Assembly (NCBI RefSeq): GCF_030732985.1
Contig: NZ_JASHJX010000002.1
Location: 1-64,000 of the forward strand
Direction of reading: 5' to 3'
Source of the DNA: Nioella sp. MMSF_3534
GTDB taxonomy: Bacteria > Pseudomonadota > Alphaproteobacteria > Rhodobacterales > Rhodobacteraceae
DNA length: 64,000 nt
The notes under the pieces were generated by a model. That model saw only the letters and a program-made list of their open reading frames with translations, was not told the DNA's origin and ran no database searches. The number at the start of each line of letters is the position of its first letter. Position 1 is the first letter of the stretch. Of this stretch, positions 1-7,974 are shown piece after piece. Made by a program: the position numbers and the translations under genes.

Positions 1-1
1 C

Positions 2-244
2 CCCGAGATCGCCTTCCCCCCAGATGGCGCTGTGCTGGCCAGCCAGCCGGGCCTGCCCCTGATGGCGCGGGTGGACAGGGGCAGGCCACCCTTCACCTGG
101 CTCTGGAATGGCGCACCGGTTAGCACTGCGAACCGGGATCGTCAGATGACGCTTGACCTTGCCGGGCCCGGGTTCGGAGAGCTGACGGTTATTGATTCAA
201 TGGGCCGGGCTGCCCGCATCACGGTCGAAGTCGCGGCCCCCTGA
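2..244 (+). CDS. pbpC: Penicillin-binding protein 1C, C-terminal fragment
   Basis: Only the last 80 or so residues are inside the window, open from the left edge to a TGA at 242-244. The segment reads as the C-terminal all-beta domain (BiPBP_C type) of PbpC: an FPPDGAVL start, a WLWNGAPV core and a final hydrophobic strand before the stop. PbpC is a periplasmic, membrane-anchored bifunctional glycosyltransferase/transpeptidase of peptidoglycan synthesis; its catalytic domains would lie upstream of the window. The assignment rests on this terminal domain alone, so it is moderately secure. Confidence 0.7.
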   Translation, partial: PEIAFPPDGAVLASQPGLPLMARVDRGRPPFTWLWNGAPVSTANRDRQMTLDLAGPGFGELTVIDSMGRAARITVEVAAP

Positions 245-548
245 GTTGTCGAACACCCGATGCCGGGGATTCGCTGGCCACGGGCATCCGCAAGCGTCGC
301 ACAGCATTCCCCGGAAGAACCAACGTGCTGAATGGCCGATAAGTTTCACGAGATCACACAGCCGTCACCAACAGTGACGCTCTGGGCTATCCCGCAGATG
401 GAGATGTGCACATACGCACCAACCTCACGCAATTATCCCGCTTTCGTTGGGTGAAACACCAAACTCAAGCTCCTAAGTTGAGTGTCATCGGAGGCACAAC
501 GCCTTCAAACGCAAACGCACTGCAAACGACACTTGAAAGGAAAGACCC
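245..548. other. Intergenic region upstream of the small secreted protein
   Basis: No credible gene is visible in these 304 bases. A short dyad, ACTCAA at 463-468 and TTGAGT at 478-483 with a 9-nt spacer, lies about 65 bases before the start at 549 and could be an operator or a leader hairpin. A Shine-Dalgarno-like GAAAGGAAAG precedes the ATG. No convincing -35/-10 pair could be fixed by eye. Confidence 0.4.
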
Positions 549-929
549 ATGAAAACCATCGCACTCACCACCGCCCTTGTGACCGCCCTTGCCGCCCCCG
601 CTGCATTCGCGTCCGACAACCTTGCCGCGTCACTGGGTGTTGAGCCCGGCACCTACTCCACGTCCGAACTGGTCCGCTTGAGCCAGGCCATGTCCGACAA
701 CGACCATGCGGAAGTGGCCTTCATTCTGAACGGCGGCGCAGGTCCGGTTGACGCATCGGTTGCATTCGACGCCCGTGTTCGTCAGGTCCAGGAAGATGAT
801 GATCACGCAATCGCAGCCTACCTCACCAATAGCGGCACCGAAGTGATTTCGACCCAGAGCTTTGGCCACAACGAAGTCGCGGCCCGCATTTTCGCCCAGC
901 TGGCTGAAGAATCGCGCTTCGAAGACTGA
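549..929 (+). CDS. Small secreted protein of unknown function
   Basis: 126 residues with a clear Sec signal peptide (MKTIALTTALVTALAAPAAFA, cleavage expected near residue 21 before SDN). The mature part is about 105 residues, acidic and without cysteines, so it is probably periplasmic or exported. It contains the phrases YSTSELVRLSQAM and AEVAFILNGG. Similar short signal-peptide proteins are common in Rhodobacteraceae, but I do not recognise a named family. The gene is monocistronic: it has its own ribosome-binding site and a strong terminator 63 bases downstream, shared with the convergent thiolase gene. Confidence 0.75.
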   Translation: MKTIALTTALVTALAAPAAFASDNLAASLGVEPGTYSTSELVRLSQAMSDNDHAEVAFILNGGAGPVDASVAFDARVRQVQEDDDHAIAAYLTNSGTEVISTQSFGHNEVAARIFAQLAEESRFED

Positions 930-991
930 TGCCCATCACTCACGGGCCGGAACCGGCAGGGTGCCCCTCTCCCCATCCCGCCGGTTCCAAC

Positions 992-1029
992 AAAAAACCC
1001 CCGATGCCGATGTGGCACCGGGGGTTTTT
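992..1029. terminator. Bidirectional rho-independent terminator
   Basis: A run of six A (992-997), then CCCCC (998-1002) pairing with GGGGG (1020-1024), then five T (1025-1029). The stem extends inward as GATGCC/GGCACC with one mismatch. The A-run and T-run on opposite sides let it end both the gene at 549-929 and the convergent thiolase gene ending at 1048. Confidence 0.85.
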
Positions 1030-1047
1030 CATGTTCTGATCGTCGGC

Positions 1048-2223
1048 TCAGATGCGTTCGATGGCAATCGCGATGCCCTGACCGCCGCCGATGCACATGG
1101 TGATCAACGCCTTGCTGCCGCCGGTGCGTTCCAGCTCGTGCAGGGCCTTCACGGTGATGATCGCGCCGGTCGCGCCGACCGGGTGGCCCAGCGCAATCGC
1201 GCCGCCATTGGGGTTCACCTTGGCGGGGTCGAGCCCCAGACCCTTGTTCACCGCCAGCGCCTGCGCGGCGAAGGCCTCGTTCGATTCGATCACGTCGAAA
1301 TCGGTGACCGACAGGCCGGTGCGCGCCAGCAGGTTCTGGACCGCAGGCACCGGGCCGATGCCCATCACCTCGGGGCGCACACCTGCATGGGCATAGCCGA
1401 TGATCCGCGCGCGGGGTTTCAGGCCAGCGGCCTCTGCCGCATCTGCGCGGGCCAGAACCAGCGCGCCAGCACCGTCATTGATGCCCGACGCATTGCCCGC
1501 CGTGACCCGTCCGTCTTTCTTGAACACCGTCCGCAGCCCGGCCAGCGTTTCCATGGTGGACGCCTTGGGATGCTCGTCGGTGTCGAAGGGCACCATATCG
1601 CGCTTTACCTTCACCTCGACCGGGGCGATCTGATCTTTGAAATAGCCCGCCTCAATCGCCGCAATAGCCCGCTTCTGGCTTTCCACGGCAAAGGCATCCA
1701 TCTGCTCGCGCGTGATGTCATGCTCTTCTGCCACGTTTTCCGCCGTCACGCCCATATGCCCGGTGCCGAACGGGCAGTTCAGCGCGCCGACCATCATGTC
1801 GGTGCCGCCCATATCGCCCATCTTCTGACCCCAACGAATGGCGGGCACGATATAGGGGCCACGGCTCATGCTTTCGGCACCACCGGCAAGGCCGAACTCC
1901 GCATCGCCAAGCATCAGGTTCTGCATCACTGACACGATGGCCTGCAAACCAGACCCGCACAGCCGGTTCACGTTCATCGCGGGGGTGGTGTCGGGAATGC
2001 CCGCCTGCATGGCGGCAACGCGGGACAGGTACATGTCGCGCGGTTCGGTGTTGATCACATGGCCAAAGGCCACATTGCCCACCTGCTTGCCGTCCACACC
2101 GGCACGCTCCAGCGCGGCCTTGGCGGCAACGGTGCCAAGCTCGATCGGGGGTGTCGCGGCCAAAGATCCGCCAAAGGTGCCGATGGCCGTCCGGGCACCG
2201 GACAGGATCACGATATCGGTCAT
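1048..2223 (-). CDS. bktB: Beta-ketothiolase (acetyl-CoA C-acyltransferase, BktB-like)
   Basis: 391 residues, the usual length for biosynthetic thiolases. It condenses two acyl-CoA units or cleaves beta-ketoacyl-CoA in the cytoplasm, feeding polyhydroxyalkanoate synthesis or fatty-acid and ketone-body turnover. The catalytic residues are visible: Cys89 in NRLCGSGLQ, His347 in ALGHPVGATG and Cys377 in CIGGGQG. The stretch around EPRDMYLSRVAA and the NRLCGSGLQAIVS form resemble BktB more than AtoB/PhaA, so I favour that subfamily; substrate range cannot be read from sequence. The start is supported by GGAGGACTATAA before ATG. The next gene upstream on the same strand is a MarR regulator, a plausible but unproven controller. 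Confidence 0.9.
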   Translation of the reverse strand: MTDIVILSGARTAIGTFGGSLAATPPIELGTVAAKAALERAGVDGKQVGNVAFGHVINTEPRDMYLSRVAAMQAGIPDTTPAMNVNRLCGSGLQAIVSVMQNLMLGDAEFGLAGGAESMSRGPYIVPAIRWGQKMGDMGGTDMMVGALNCPFGTGHMGVTAENVAEEHDITREQMDAFAVESQKRAIAAIEAGYFKDQIAPVEVKVKRDMVPFDTDEHPKASTMETLAGLRTVFKKDGRVTAGNASGINDGAGALVLARADAAEAAGLKPRARIIGYAHAGVRPEVMGIGPVPAVQNLLARTGLSVTDFDVIESNEAFAAQALAVNKGLGLDPAKVNPNGGAIALGHPVGATGAIITVKALHELERTGGSKALITMCIGGGQGIAIAIERI

Positions 2224-2290
2224 TTATAGTCCTCCAAAGACTCCAACCCGCCAGCCGGCGGGCAATATGCCAAATTCCCCTGAACGCTGT

Positions 2291-2737
2291 TTACCCGCGT
2301 TGCGCAGGTTCCGCCATGAGCCGTTTCAGCGCGCTTTGAAAGCCTTCTGCATCGGGCGCGAGCGATTTCAACACCTCGGTCTGATATCTCTCGGCAATCG
2401 GTGTCAGCGCATTGATGATCCCCCTGCCGCTTTCCGTCAGCGCCAATACGACGAGACGCCTGTCAGCAGGTGAGGTCGTCTTGCTGATATAGCCCATCTC
2501 TTCCAGCCGCGACACGGCCCGGCTGACCTTCGACTTGTCCAGCGCCGCCTGAGCCGAAATCTCCCGGACCGAGACCGCCGTCTGCTGGCTCAGATGCGCC
2601 AGAACCCGCCACTCCGACCGGGACAGGCCGAACATCTCTTTGTAATGGCGCGCGAACTGGCCGCTGACCCGCTCGGCCACCACGGCCAGCTGGTAGGGCA
2701 GGAAATCATCCAGGACGAAAGGCGTGTTGGTGCTCAT
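2291..2737 (-). CDS. MarR-family winged-helix regulator
   Basis: 148 residues from the ATG at 2737 (MSTNTPF). An upstream in-frame extension would run through the serA terminator and is not believed. The middle of the protein has the MarR winged-helix pattern: SRSEWRVLAHL, then the recognition region LDKSKVSRAVSRLEEMGY, then the wing TSPADRRLVVLALTESG. MarR proteins act as dimers that repress until they bind a small phenolic or other ligand. The gene ends 67 bases before the thiolase start on the same strand, so it may control or be cotranscribed with that gene. The ligand is unknown. Confidence 0.88.
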   Translation of the reverse strand: MSTNTPFVLDDFLPYQLAVVAERVSGQFARHYKEMFGLSRSEWRVLAHLSQQTAVSVREISAQAALDKSKVSRAVSRLEEMGYISKTTSPADRRLVVLALTESGRGIINALTPIAERYQTEVLKSLAPDAEGFQSALKRLMAEPAQRG

Positions 2738-2782
2738 GTGTGAAGGATGGGGCGAAACAGGCCCAAACCGCAAGCCTGAACG

Positions 2783-2811
2783 AAAAAGCCCCGGCCAGAG
2801 ACCGGGGCTTT
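2783..2811 (-). terminator. Rho-independent terminator of serA
   Basis: Read on the minus strand, AAAGCCCCGG (2811-2802) pairs with CCGGGGCTTT, and the stem is followed by a T-run (complement of AAAAA at 2783-2787). It lies 21 bases beyond the serA stop and separates serA from the MarR gene. Confidence 0.85.
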
Positions 2812-2831
2812 GACGGGCTGACATGTCAGTT

Positions 2832-4427
2832 TCAGGCGGCGTCGAACTGCATCGGCGCGACCTGCTGGAACATGCCTGTGGCGCGCAGTTTCTCCAGCAC
2901 GTCCGCCGGGGGTTGCGCGTCGAGATAGAGCAGCGCGATGGCATCCTTGCCCGCACCGGACCGGCCAAGGGTAAAGTTGGCGATGTTCACGCCGTTTTCG
3001 CCCATGGTCTGGCCGAGCGTGCCGATGATGCCGGGGATATCCTCGTTGGTGGTATACAGCATATGCTCCCCGATCTCGGCGTCGATATTGATGCCCTTGA
3101 TCTGGATGAAGCGCGGTTTTCCATCCGAGAATACAGTGCCCGCGATGGACCGGGTGCGGTGCGGGGTCACGACCTCCAGCCGGATATAGCCTTCGAACGC
3201 ACCGGACTTGTCCTGCGTGGTAGTGGAGATCTCGATGCCGCGTTCCCGCGCGATAACGGGGGCCGAAACCATGTTCACATCCGGGTTCACCGCCTTCATG
3301 ATCCCCGCGATCACGCCGCAATTCAGCGCCTCAAGGTTCATCGTGCCCGCAACCCCGTTATAGGTGATGCGGATTTCCTCGATGGCCTCTTCGGTCAGCT
3401 GGCCCACGAAGCTGCCCAGATGCTGCGCCAGTTTCAGCCACGGGCCCATGACCTTGGCTTCCTCTGCCGTGACCGACGGCATGTTCAGCGCGTTCTGCAC
3501 GGCACCGGTCAGCAGGTAGTCGGCCATCTGTTCGGCCACTTGCAGCGCCACGTTTTCCTGCGCTTCGGTCGTCGCCGCGCCAAGATGGGGCGTGCAGACC
3601 ACGTTGGGCAGGTTGAACAGCGGGTTTTCGGTGGCCGGTTCCTCGGCGAACACGTCAAAACCCGCGCCCGCCACATGGCCGGATTTCAGCAGCTCCGCCA
3701 GAGCGGTTTCATCCACGAGGCCGCCCCGCGCGCAGTTGATGATCCGCACACCCTTCTTGGTCTTTGCGAGGTTCTCGGCAGACAGGATATTCCGGGTCTG
3801 GTCGGTCAGCGGCACGTGCAGCGTGATGAAGTCGGCGCGTTTCAGCAGCGTTTCCAGCTCCACCTTTTCCACGCCCATCGAATTCGCCTTCTCCTCCGAC
3901 AGGAACGGATCGTAGGCGATGACTTTCATCTTCAGACCACGGGCCCGGTCGCAGACGATACCGCCGATATTGCCCGCGCCGATGACGCCGAGCGTCTTGC
4001 CGGTCAGCTCGACCCCCATGAACTTGGATTTCTCCCACTTGCCCGCATGGGTAGAGGCGCTGGCCTCGGGGATCTGGCGCGCAACCGCGAACATCATCGC
4101 AATCGCGTGCTCGGCGGTGGTGATCATGTTGCCGAACGGCGTGTTCATCACGATCACGCCCTTCTTGGACGCGGCGGGCTTGTCGATATTGTCGGTGCCG
4201 ATCCCGGCGCGACCGATGACCTTGAGGTTGGTGGCGGCGGCAAGGATCTTCTCCGTCACCTTGGTAGCGGAACGGATGGCAAGGCCGTCATACTCACCGA
4301 TCCTGGCAAGCAGCGCGTCCTTGTCCTTGCCGAGACCGGGTTCGAAATCGACCTCGATGCCACGATCGCGGAAGATCTGAACGGCGGTTTCGCTGAGTTT
4401 GTCGGAAACGAGAACTTTAGGGGCCAT
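2832..4427 (-). CDS. serA: D-3-phosphoglycerate dehydrogenase
   Basis: 531 residues: the long, four-domain form of SerA, which makes 3-phosphohydroxypyruvate from 3-phosphoglycerate with NAD, the first step of the phosphorylated serine pathway. The NAD-binding GAGNIGG motif is at about residues 150-156, the D-isomer-specific signature around ARGGLVDE follows, and the catalytic His is in CTPHLGAATTEAQ. After the catalytic core come the intervening ASB domain and a C-terminal ACT domain (from about residue 455), the usual site of serine feedback or allostery. AAGGA precedes the ATG. It is downstream of serC on the same strand with about 100 bases between, and closed by a terminator. Confidence 0.97.
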   Translation of the reverse strand: MAPKVLVSDKLSETAVQIFRDRGIEVDFEPGLGKDKDALLARIGEYDGLAIRSATKVTEKILAAATNLKVIGRAGIGTDNIDKPAASKKGVIVMNTPFGNMITTAEHAIAMMFAVARQIPEASASTHAGKWEKSKFMGVELTGKTLGVIGAGNIGGIVCDRARGLKMKVIAYDPFLSEEKANSMGVEKVELETLLKRADFITLHVPLTDQTRNILSAENLAKTKKGVRIINCARGGLVDETALAELLKSGHVAGAGFDVFAEEPATENPLFNLPNVVCTPHLGAATTEAQENVALQVAEQMADYLLTGAVQNALNMPSVTAEEAKVMGPWLKLAQHLGSFVGQLTEEAIEEIRITYNGVAGTMNLEALNCGVIAGIMKAVNPDVNMVSAPVIARERGIEISTTTQDKSGAFEGYIRLEVVTPHRTRSIAGTVFSDGKPRFIQIKGINIDAEIGEHMLYTTNEDIPGIIGTLGQTMGENGVNIANFTLGRSGAGKDAIALLYLDAQPPADVLEKLRATGMFQQVAPMQFDAA

Positions 4428-4455
4428 TTGGCTGTGTCCTTTGTCGGGGCGTACC

Positions 4456-4522
4456 GGTGGGCAAACTGCCCACCCTACGCACGGGGAAACGGGAAGGTGT
4501 AGGGTGGGCAGTTCTGCCCACC
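4456..4522. repeat. Inverted repeat between serC and serA (GTAGGGTGGGCA type)
   Basis: GGTGGGCAAACTGCCCACC plus CTAC (4456-4478) faces a near-perfect reverse complement at 4499-4522, with 20 bases between. Each arm is itself a hairpin (GGTGGGCA/TGCCCACC), so the pair could form either two small hairpins or one long one. GTAGGGTGGGC-type palindromes are dispersed as REP-like elements in many proteobacteria. It sits in the serC-serA spacer and could act on message processing or partial termination. Confidence 0.7.
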
Positions 4523-4528
4523 ACCACG

Positions 4529-5683
4529 TCAGGCGGCTTCGGCCTGTGCGGCGATCTCGGCCTCAAAGGCCCATTCCAGCCAGGGCAGCATCGCCTCGAT
4601 ATCCGAGGTCTCCACTGTCGCCCCACACCAGATGCGCAGACCCGCAGGCGCGTCGCGGTATGCCCCGATATCGAGCGCGATATCCTCAGCCTCCAGCCGT
4701 TTGGCGACGGCCTTGGCGAAGGCTGCACCGTCTGCGATCCGGTCATCGGTGAACTTCAGGCACACGCTGGTGTTGGACCGTGTGGCGTCATCTTCTGCCA
4801 GGTTCGCAATCCAGTCATGCCGGTCGCAGAAGTCCCAGATCGCCTGCGCATTGGCGGTGGACCGGGCAATCAACCCTTCCAGCCCGCCGACCTCGCGCGC
4901 CCAGTCCAGCGCAAAAAGGTAGTCCTCGACGCAGAGCATCGAGGGCGTGTTGATCGTGGCGCCGGTAAAGATCCCGTCAATCAGCTTGCCGCCCTTGGTC
5001 AGGCGGAAGATTTTCGGCAGCGGCCAGGCCGGGGTGTAGCTTTCCAGCCGCTCGACGGCGCGGGGGGACAGGATCAGCATCCCGTGCGCGGCCTCACCGC
5101 CCATCACCTTCTGCCAGCTGAAGGTGGTCACATCCAGCTTGTCCCAGGGCAGGTCCATCGCAAAGGCGGCGCTGGTCGCGTCGCAGATCGTCAGGCCCGA
5201 GCGATCCGAGGGGATCACGTCGCCATTGGCCACGCGCACGCCAGATGTGGTGCCGTTCCACGTAAAGACAACGTCGGTGTCGTAGTCCACAGCGGCCATA
5301 TCGACGATCTGGCCATAGTCGGCGGTCTTCACTTCGGCGTCGATCTTCAGTTGCTTGACCACATCCGTGACCCAGCCCGAGCCGAAGCTTTCCCAGGCCA
5401 CCATGGTGGCCTTGCGTGCGCCAAGCAGCGACCACAGCGCCATTTCCACGGCGCCGGTGTCGGAGGCGGGCACGATGCCGATCTTGTAGTCTGCGGGGAT
5501 GCCGAGGATCTCGCGCGTGCCTTCGATGGCGGCCTTCAGCTTGTCCTTGCCAATGGCGGCACGGTGGCTGCGGCCCAGGGGCGCGTCCTTTAAAGCATCA
5601 ACGGTCCAGGTGGGGGGTTTGGCACAGGGGCCAGAGGAAAAACGCGGGTTCGCCGGCCGCGTTGCCGGGGTAGTCGTCACCAT
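4529..5683 (-). CDS. serC: Phosphoserine aminotransferase
   Basis: 384 residues from the ATG at 5683 ([10 protein letters not shown]), chosen because GGAAGGA lies just upstream and homologues begin near this point. It transaminates 3-phosphohydroxypyruvate to phosphoserine with glutamate and PLP. The N-terminal [11 protein letters not shown] matches the FSSGP start of the alphaproteobacterial/archaeal SerC group, and the PLP lysine is Lys192 in [14 protein letters not shown]. The enzyme also serves pyridoxine synthesis in some bacteria. It is the first gene of serC-serA and is transcribed away from the cytochrome and serB genes, so the whole pathway is gathered within 5.2 kb. Confidence 0.95.
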   Translation of the reverse strand: MVTTTPATRPANPRFSSGPCAKPPTWTVDALKDAPLGRSHRAAIGKDKLKAAIEGTREILGIPADYKIGIVPASDTGAVEMALWSLLGARKATMVAWESFGSGWVTDVVKQLKIDAEVKTADYGQIVDMAAVDYDTDVVFTWNGTTSGVRVANGDVIPSDRSGLTICDATSAAFAMDLPWDKLDVTTFSWQKVMGGEAAHGMLILSPRAVERLESYTPAWPLPKIFRLTKGGKLIDGIFTGATINTPSMLCVEDYLFALDWAREVGGLEGLIARSTANAQAIWDFCDRHDWIANLAEDDATRSNTSVCLKFTDDRIADGAAFAKAVAKRLEAEDIALDIGAYRDAPAGLRIWCGATVETSDIEAMLPWLEWAFEAEIAAQAEAA

Positions 5684-5949
5684 TGCTGGTATCCTTCCAG
5701 ATATGCGCCCCTCGTTGGGGAGGGGTGTCCCACCGCCGGAATTACGGCCAGTCGCTGGAACGCACAAGTCGTAAAATTCGACAAAACAGTCGTTTCAGGA
5801 AAATTCTGCGCCGCCCGCGTTCACGATCGGAAACAAGAGAAAGACACAACCCTTTCGGGTAACATCTGGACATTCGGTCTTTTTTTCGTGTTAGGGTAGA
5901 AATCCGGCCTTCGAAAACCTCTGATCGGGCCGGACGACGGGAGGACCCA

Positions 5950-6798
5950 ATGAAAAAACTGACACAAGCGGCCCTGGCCGCAACCGTTCTGATGGCCGCG
6001 CCCGCCGCTGCCCAGAACGAAGACCTTGTTGCCCGTGGAGAGTATCTCGTGACCGGACCCGCAGGCTGTGGCAACTGCCACTCACCGATGGGGCCAACCG
6101 GTTTCATCGAAGGACAGGAGCTTGGCGGCCGGCTGGTCGAGGCCAATGACATGTTCACCGCCATCGCCCCCAACATCACCCCGGCCGGACCCTCCGGCCA
6201 GTGGAGCGACGCGGAACTGGCCCGCGCAATCCGCGAAGGCATCCGCCCCGATGGGTCCGTCATCGGCCCGCCGATGCCCTTCACCTTCTACCGGGGTCTC
6301 AGCGATACGGATCTCGCCGCAATCGTGGCCTATCTGCGCACGGTTCCGGCCGTCGACAATGACCCCGGCCGCTCCGCCTATAACATCCCCCTGCCCCCCG
6401 CCTATGGCCCGCCGGTGGAAACCGTCGCCGACATCAATGCGGGCGTGACAGTGGAATACGGCGAATACCTTGCCGGGCCGATCGCGCATTGCATGGAATG
6501 CCATACCCCGATGGGACCAATGGGGCCGATGGTAGACACCGATCTCGGTCGTGGCGGGTTCGAATTCCACGGGCCCTGGGGCATCTCTGTCGCGTCCAAC
6601 ATCACCAGCCATGAGGACGGGCTGGCGGGCTACACGGATGACGAGATCGCCGCGATGATCACGCAAGGGGTTCGGCCCGATGGCTCGCCCATGTTCCCGC
6701 CGATGCCCTACGGGTTCTTTGCGAACATGACCGAGGATGACCTCGCCGCGATCATCCTCTACCTGCGCAGCCTGCCGCCGCTTCCTGACGCAGGCTGA
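5950..6798 (+). CDS. Periplasmic di-haem cytochrome c
   Basis: 282 residues with a Sec signal peptide (MKKLTQAALAATVLMAAPAAAQ). Two haem-binding motifs are present, CGNCH at 40-44 and CMECH at 181-185. Each half has a later PPMP segment whose methionine (Met109 in the first half) is a likely axial ligand, so the protein looks like a duplicated mono-haem cytochrome. The architecture resembles the cytochrome subunits that accept electrons from periplasmic alcohol or aldehyde dehydrogenases, but no dehydrogenase gene is beside it. GGGAGG precedes the ATG. It lies between the divergent serC and serB genes with no obvious functional tie to serine synthesis. Confidence 0.88.
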   Translation: MKKLTQAALAATVLMAAPAAAQNEDLVARGEYLVTGPAGCGNCHSPMGPTGFIEGQELGGRLVEANDMFTAIAPNITPAGPSGQWSDAELARAIREGIRPDGSVIGPPMPFTFYRGLSDTDLAAIVAYLRTVPAVDNDPGRSAYNIPLPPAYGPPVETVADINAGVTVEYGEYLAGPIAHCMECHTPMGPMGPMVDTDLGRGGFEFHGPWGISVASNITSHEDGLAGYTDDEIAAMITQGVRPDGSPMFPPMPYGFFANMTEDDLAAIILYLRSLPPLPDAG

Positions 6799-6864
6799 GC
6801 CCCTTCAAATCCCAGCTCCCCCGTGGTTTATGCGTGCCAACCGCAGGCTACGGGGGACACACCC

Positions 6865-7737
6865 ATGTTCATCGCCACGCTTCTGACCAACCCCGCAACC
6901 CCCAGGCTGGAGGGCGCGCTGGTCGAATCGCTCCGCAACGCCTGGGGCGGGGGCGATGCGCTTTGGCTCTCGCCCGATGTGGCTGCGGAATTTGCGATGC
7001 CCGCGATGCCCGCAAACCGGTGGAACGTGTGGGAGAGCCTGCAAGCCGAGGGTGTGGACCTTGTCGTTCAGCCCACGGAAGGCCGCCGCAAGAAGATGCT
7101 GCTCGCCGACATGGACAGCACCATGATCCAGCAGGAATGCATCGACGAACTGGCCGATGAGGCGGGCGTGGGCGAGCGTGTGAAAGACATCACCGCGCGT
7201 GCCATGAATGGTGAGCTGGATTTCGAAGGCGCGCTCATCGAACGGGTAGGTCTGCTGAAGGGCCTGCCCGAAACCGTCATCACCCGTGTGCTGGAAACGC
7301 GCATCACCCATATGCCCGGCGGCAAGGCGTTGCTGGCAACGATGAAGATCCACGGGGCCTATGCGGCGCTGGTCTCGGGTGGCTTCACCGCCTTTACCAC
7401 GAAGGTCGCCGCCGATCTGGGCTTCGACGAGAACCGCGCCAACTCGCTGCTGGCCGAGGCGGGCCAGCTGACAGGGGAGGTGGCGCGCCCGATCCTCGGG
7501 CGCGATGCCAAGGTTCAGGCGCTGCACGACATCACCACTCGCATCGGCATCACCCCCGCCGACGTGATCGCCGTGGGTGACGGCGCGAATGACCTCGGCA
7601 TGCTGGGGCTGGCGGGCACCGGCGTGGCGCTACATGCGAAGCCGTCGGTGCAGGCCGAATGCGAGATCCGCGTGAACCACGGCGACCTGACGGCGCTGCT
7701 CTATCTGCAGGGCTATGCAGACAGCGATTTCGCGTAA
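6865..7737 (+). CDS. serB: Phosphoserine phosphatase
   Basis: 290 residues from ATG 6865 (MFIATLLTN); an upstream in-frame ATG at 6823 is less likely because homologues start here. It is a HAD-superfamily phosphatase releasing L-serine, the final step of the pathway. The nucleophile motif DMDST is at 82-86 (Asp82 nucleophile, Asp84 acid/base), followed by IQQECIDELA, the SGGFTAFT motif II and the GDGANDLGML motif IV that holds magnesium. The N-terminal 75 residues are the small regulatory-like domain usual in this SerB type. A small terminator follows at 7743-7760. Confidence 0.96.
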   Translation: MFIATLLTNPATPRLEGALVESLRNAWGGGDALWLSPDVAAEFAMPAMPANRWNVWESLQAEGVDLVVQPTEGRRKKMLLADMDSTMIQQECIDELADEAGVGERVKDITARAMNGELDFEGALIERVGLLKGLPETVITRVLETRITHMPGGKALLATMKIHGAYAALVSGGFTAFTTKVAADLGFDENRANSLLAEAGQLTGEVARPILGRDAKVQALHDITTRIGITPADVIAVGDGANDLGMLGLAGTGVALHAKPSVQAECEIRVNHGDLTALLYLQGYADSDFA

Positions 7738-7742
7738 TTGCT

Positions 7743-7760
7743 GCGCCTCATGGCGCTTTT
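7743..7760 (+). terminator. Short terminator after serB
   Basis: GCGCC (7743-7747), loop TCAT, GGCGC (7752-7756), then TTTT (7757-7760), six bases after the serB stop. The stem is only five base pairs, so it may be weak. Confidence 0.6.
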
Positions 7761-7857
7761 CAACGGTTCACTTCCAGTGATCAACCTGTTGATCGGAGTG
7801 CCCTTGATGCTGGAAAGCGGAAGAGCGCGCCCATTCCCGCATTCTGCGAACGGATTG

Positions 7858-7882
7858 TAACCAATTGGTTAACAATAGTTAA
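7858..7882. promoter_or_regulatory. AT-rich overlapping dyads upstream of the RTX/propeller gene
   Basis: A perfect 14-bp palindrome, TAACCAATTGGTTA (7858-7871), overlaps TTAA-N6-TTAA (7869-7882), about 95 bases before the start at 7975. It is a striking AT-rich island in GC-rich DNA. TTAA pairs recall CtrA sites, but CtrA spacing is seven bases rather than six, so the binding factor is unassigned. Confidence 0.45.
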
Positions 7883-7974
7883 TAGACTCGACATGAAGCC
7901 AATTTTCACTACATTTCGCACAAGGCCTCATCCTGTCCAGAGGCAATAGAACGGCCAGTATTTGGAGCATCTAA

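Noticed and set aside
2823-4502. A 559-codon open frame on the plus strand opposite serA, and similar long frames opposite leuS (23636-25831), purH (47012-48724) and others
   Set aside because: They are mirror frames of strongly coding high-GC genes: histidine-, arginine- and valine-rich, with no recognisable domain and no ribosome-binding site.
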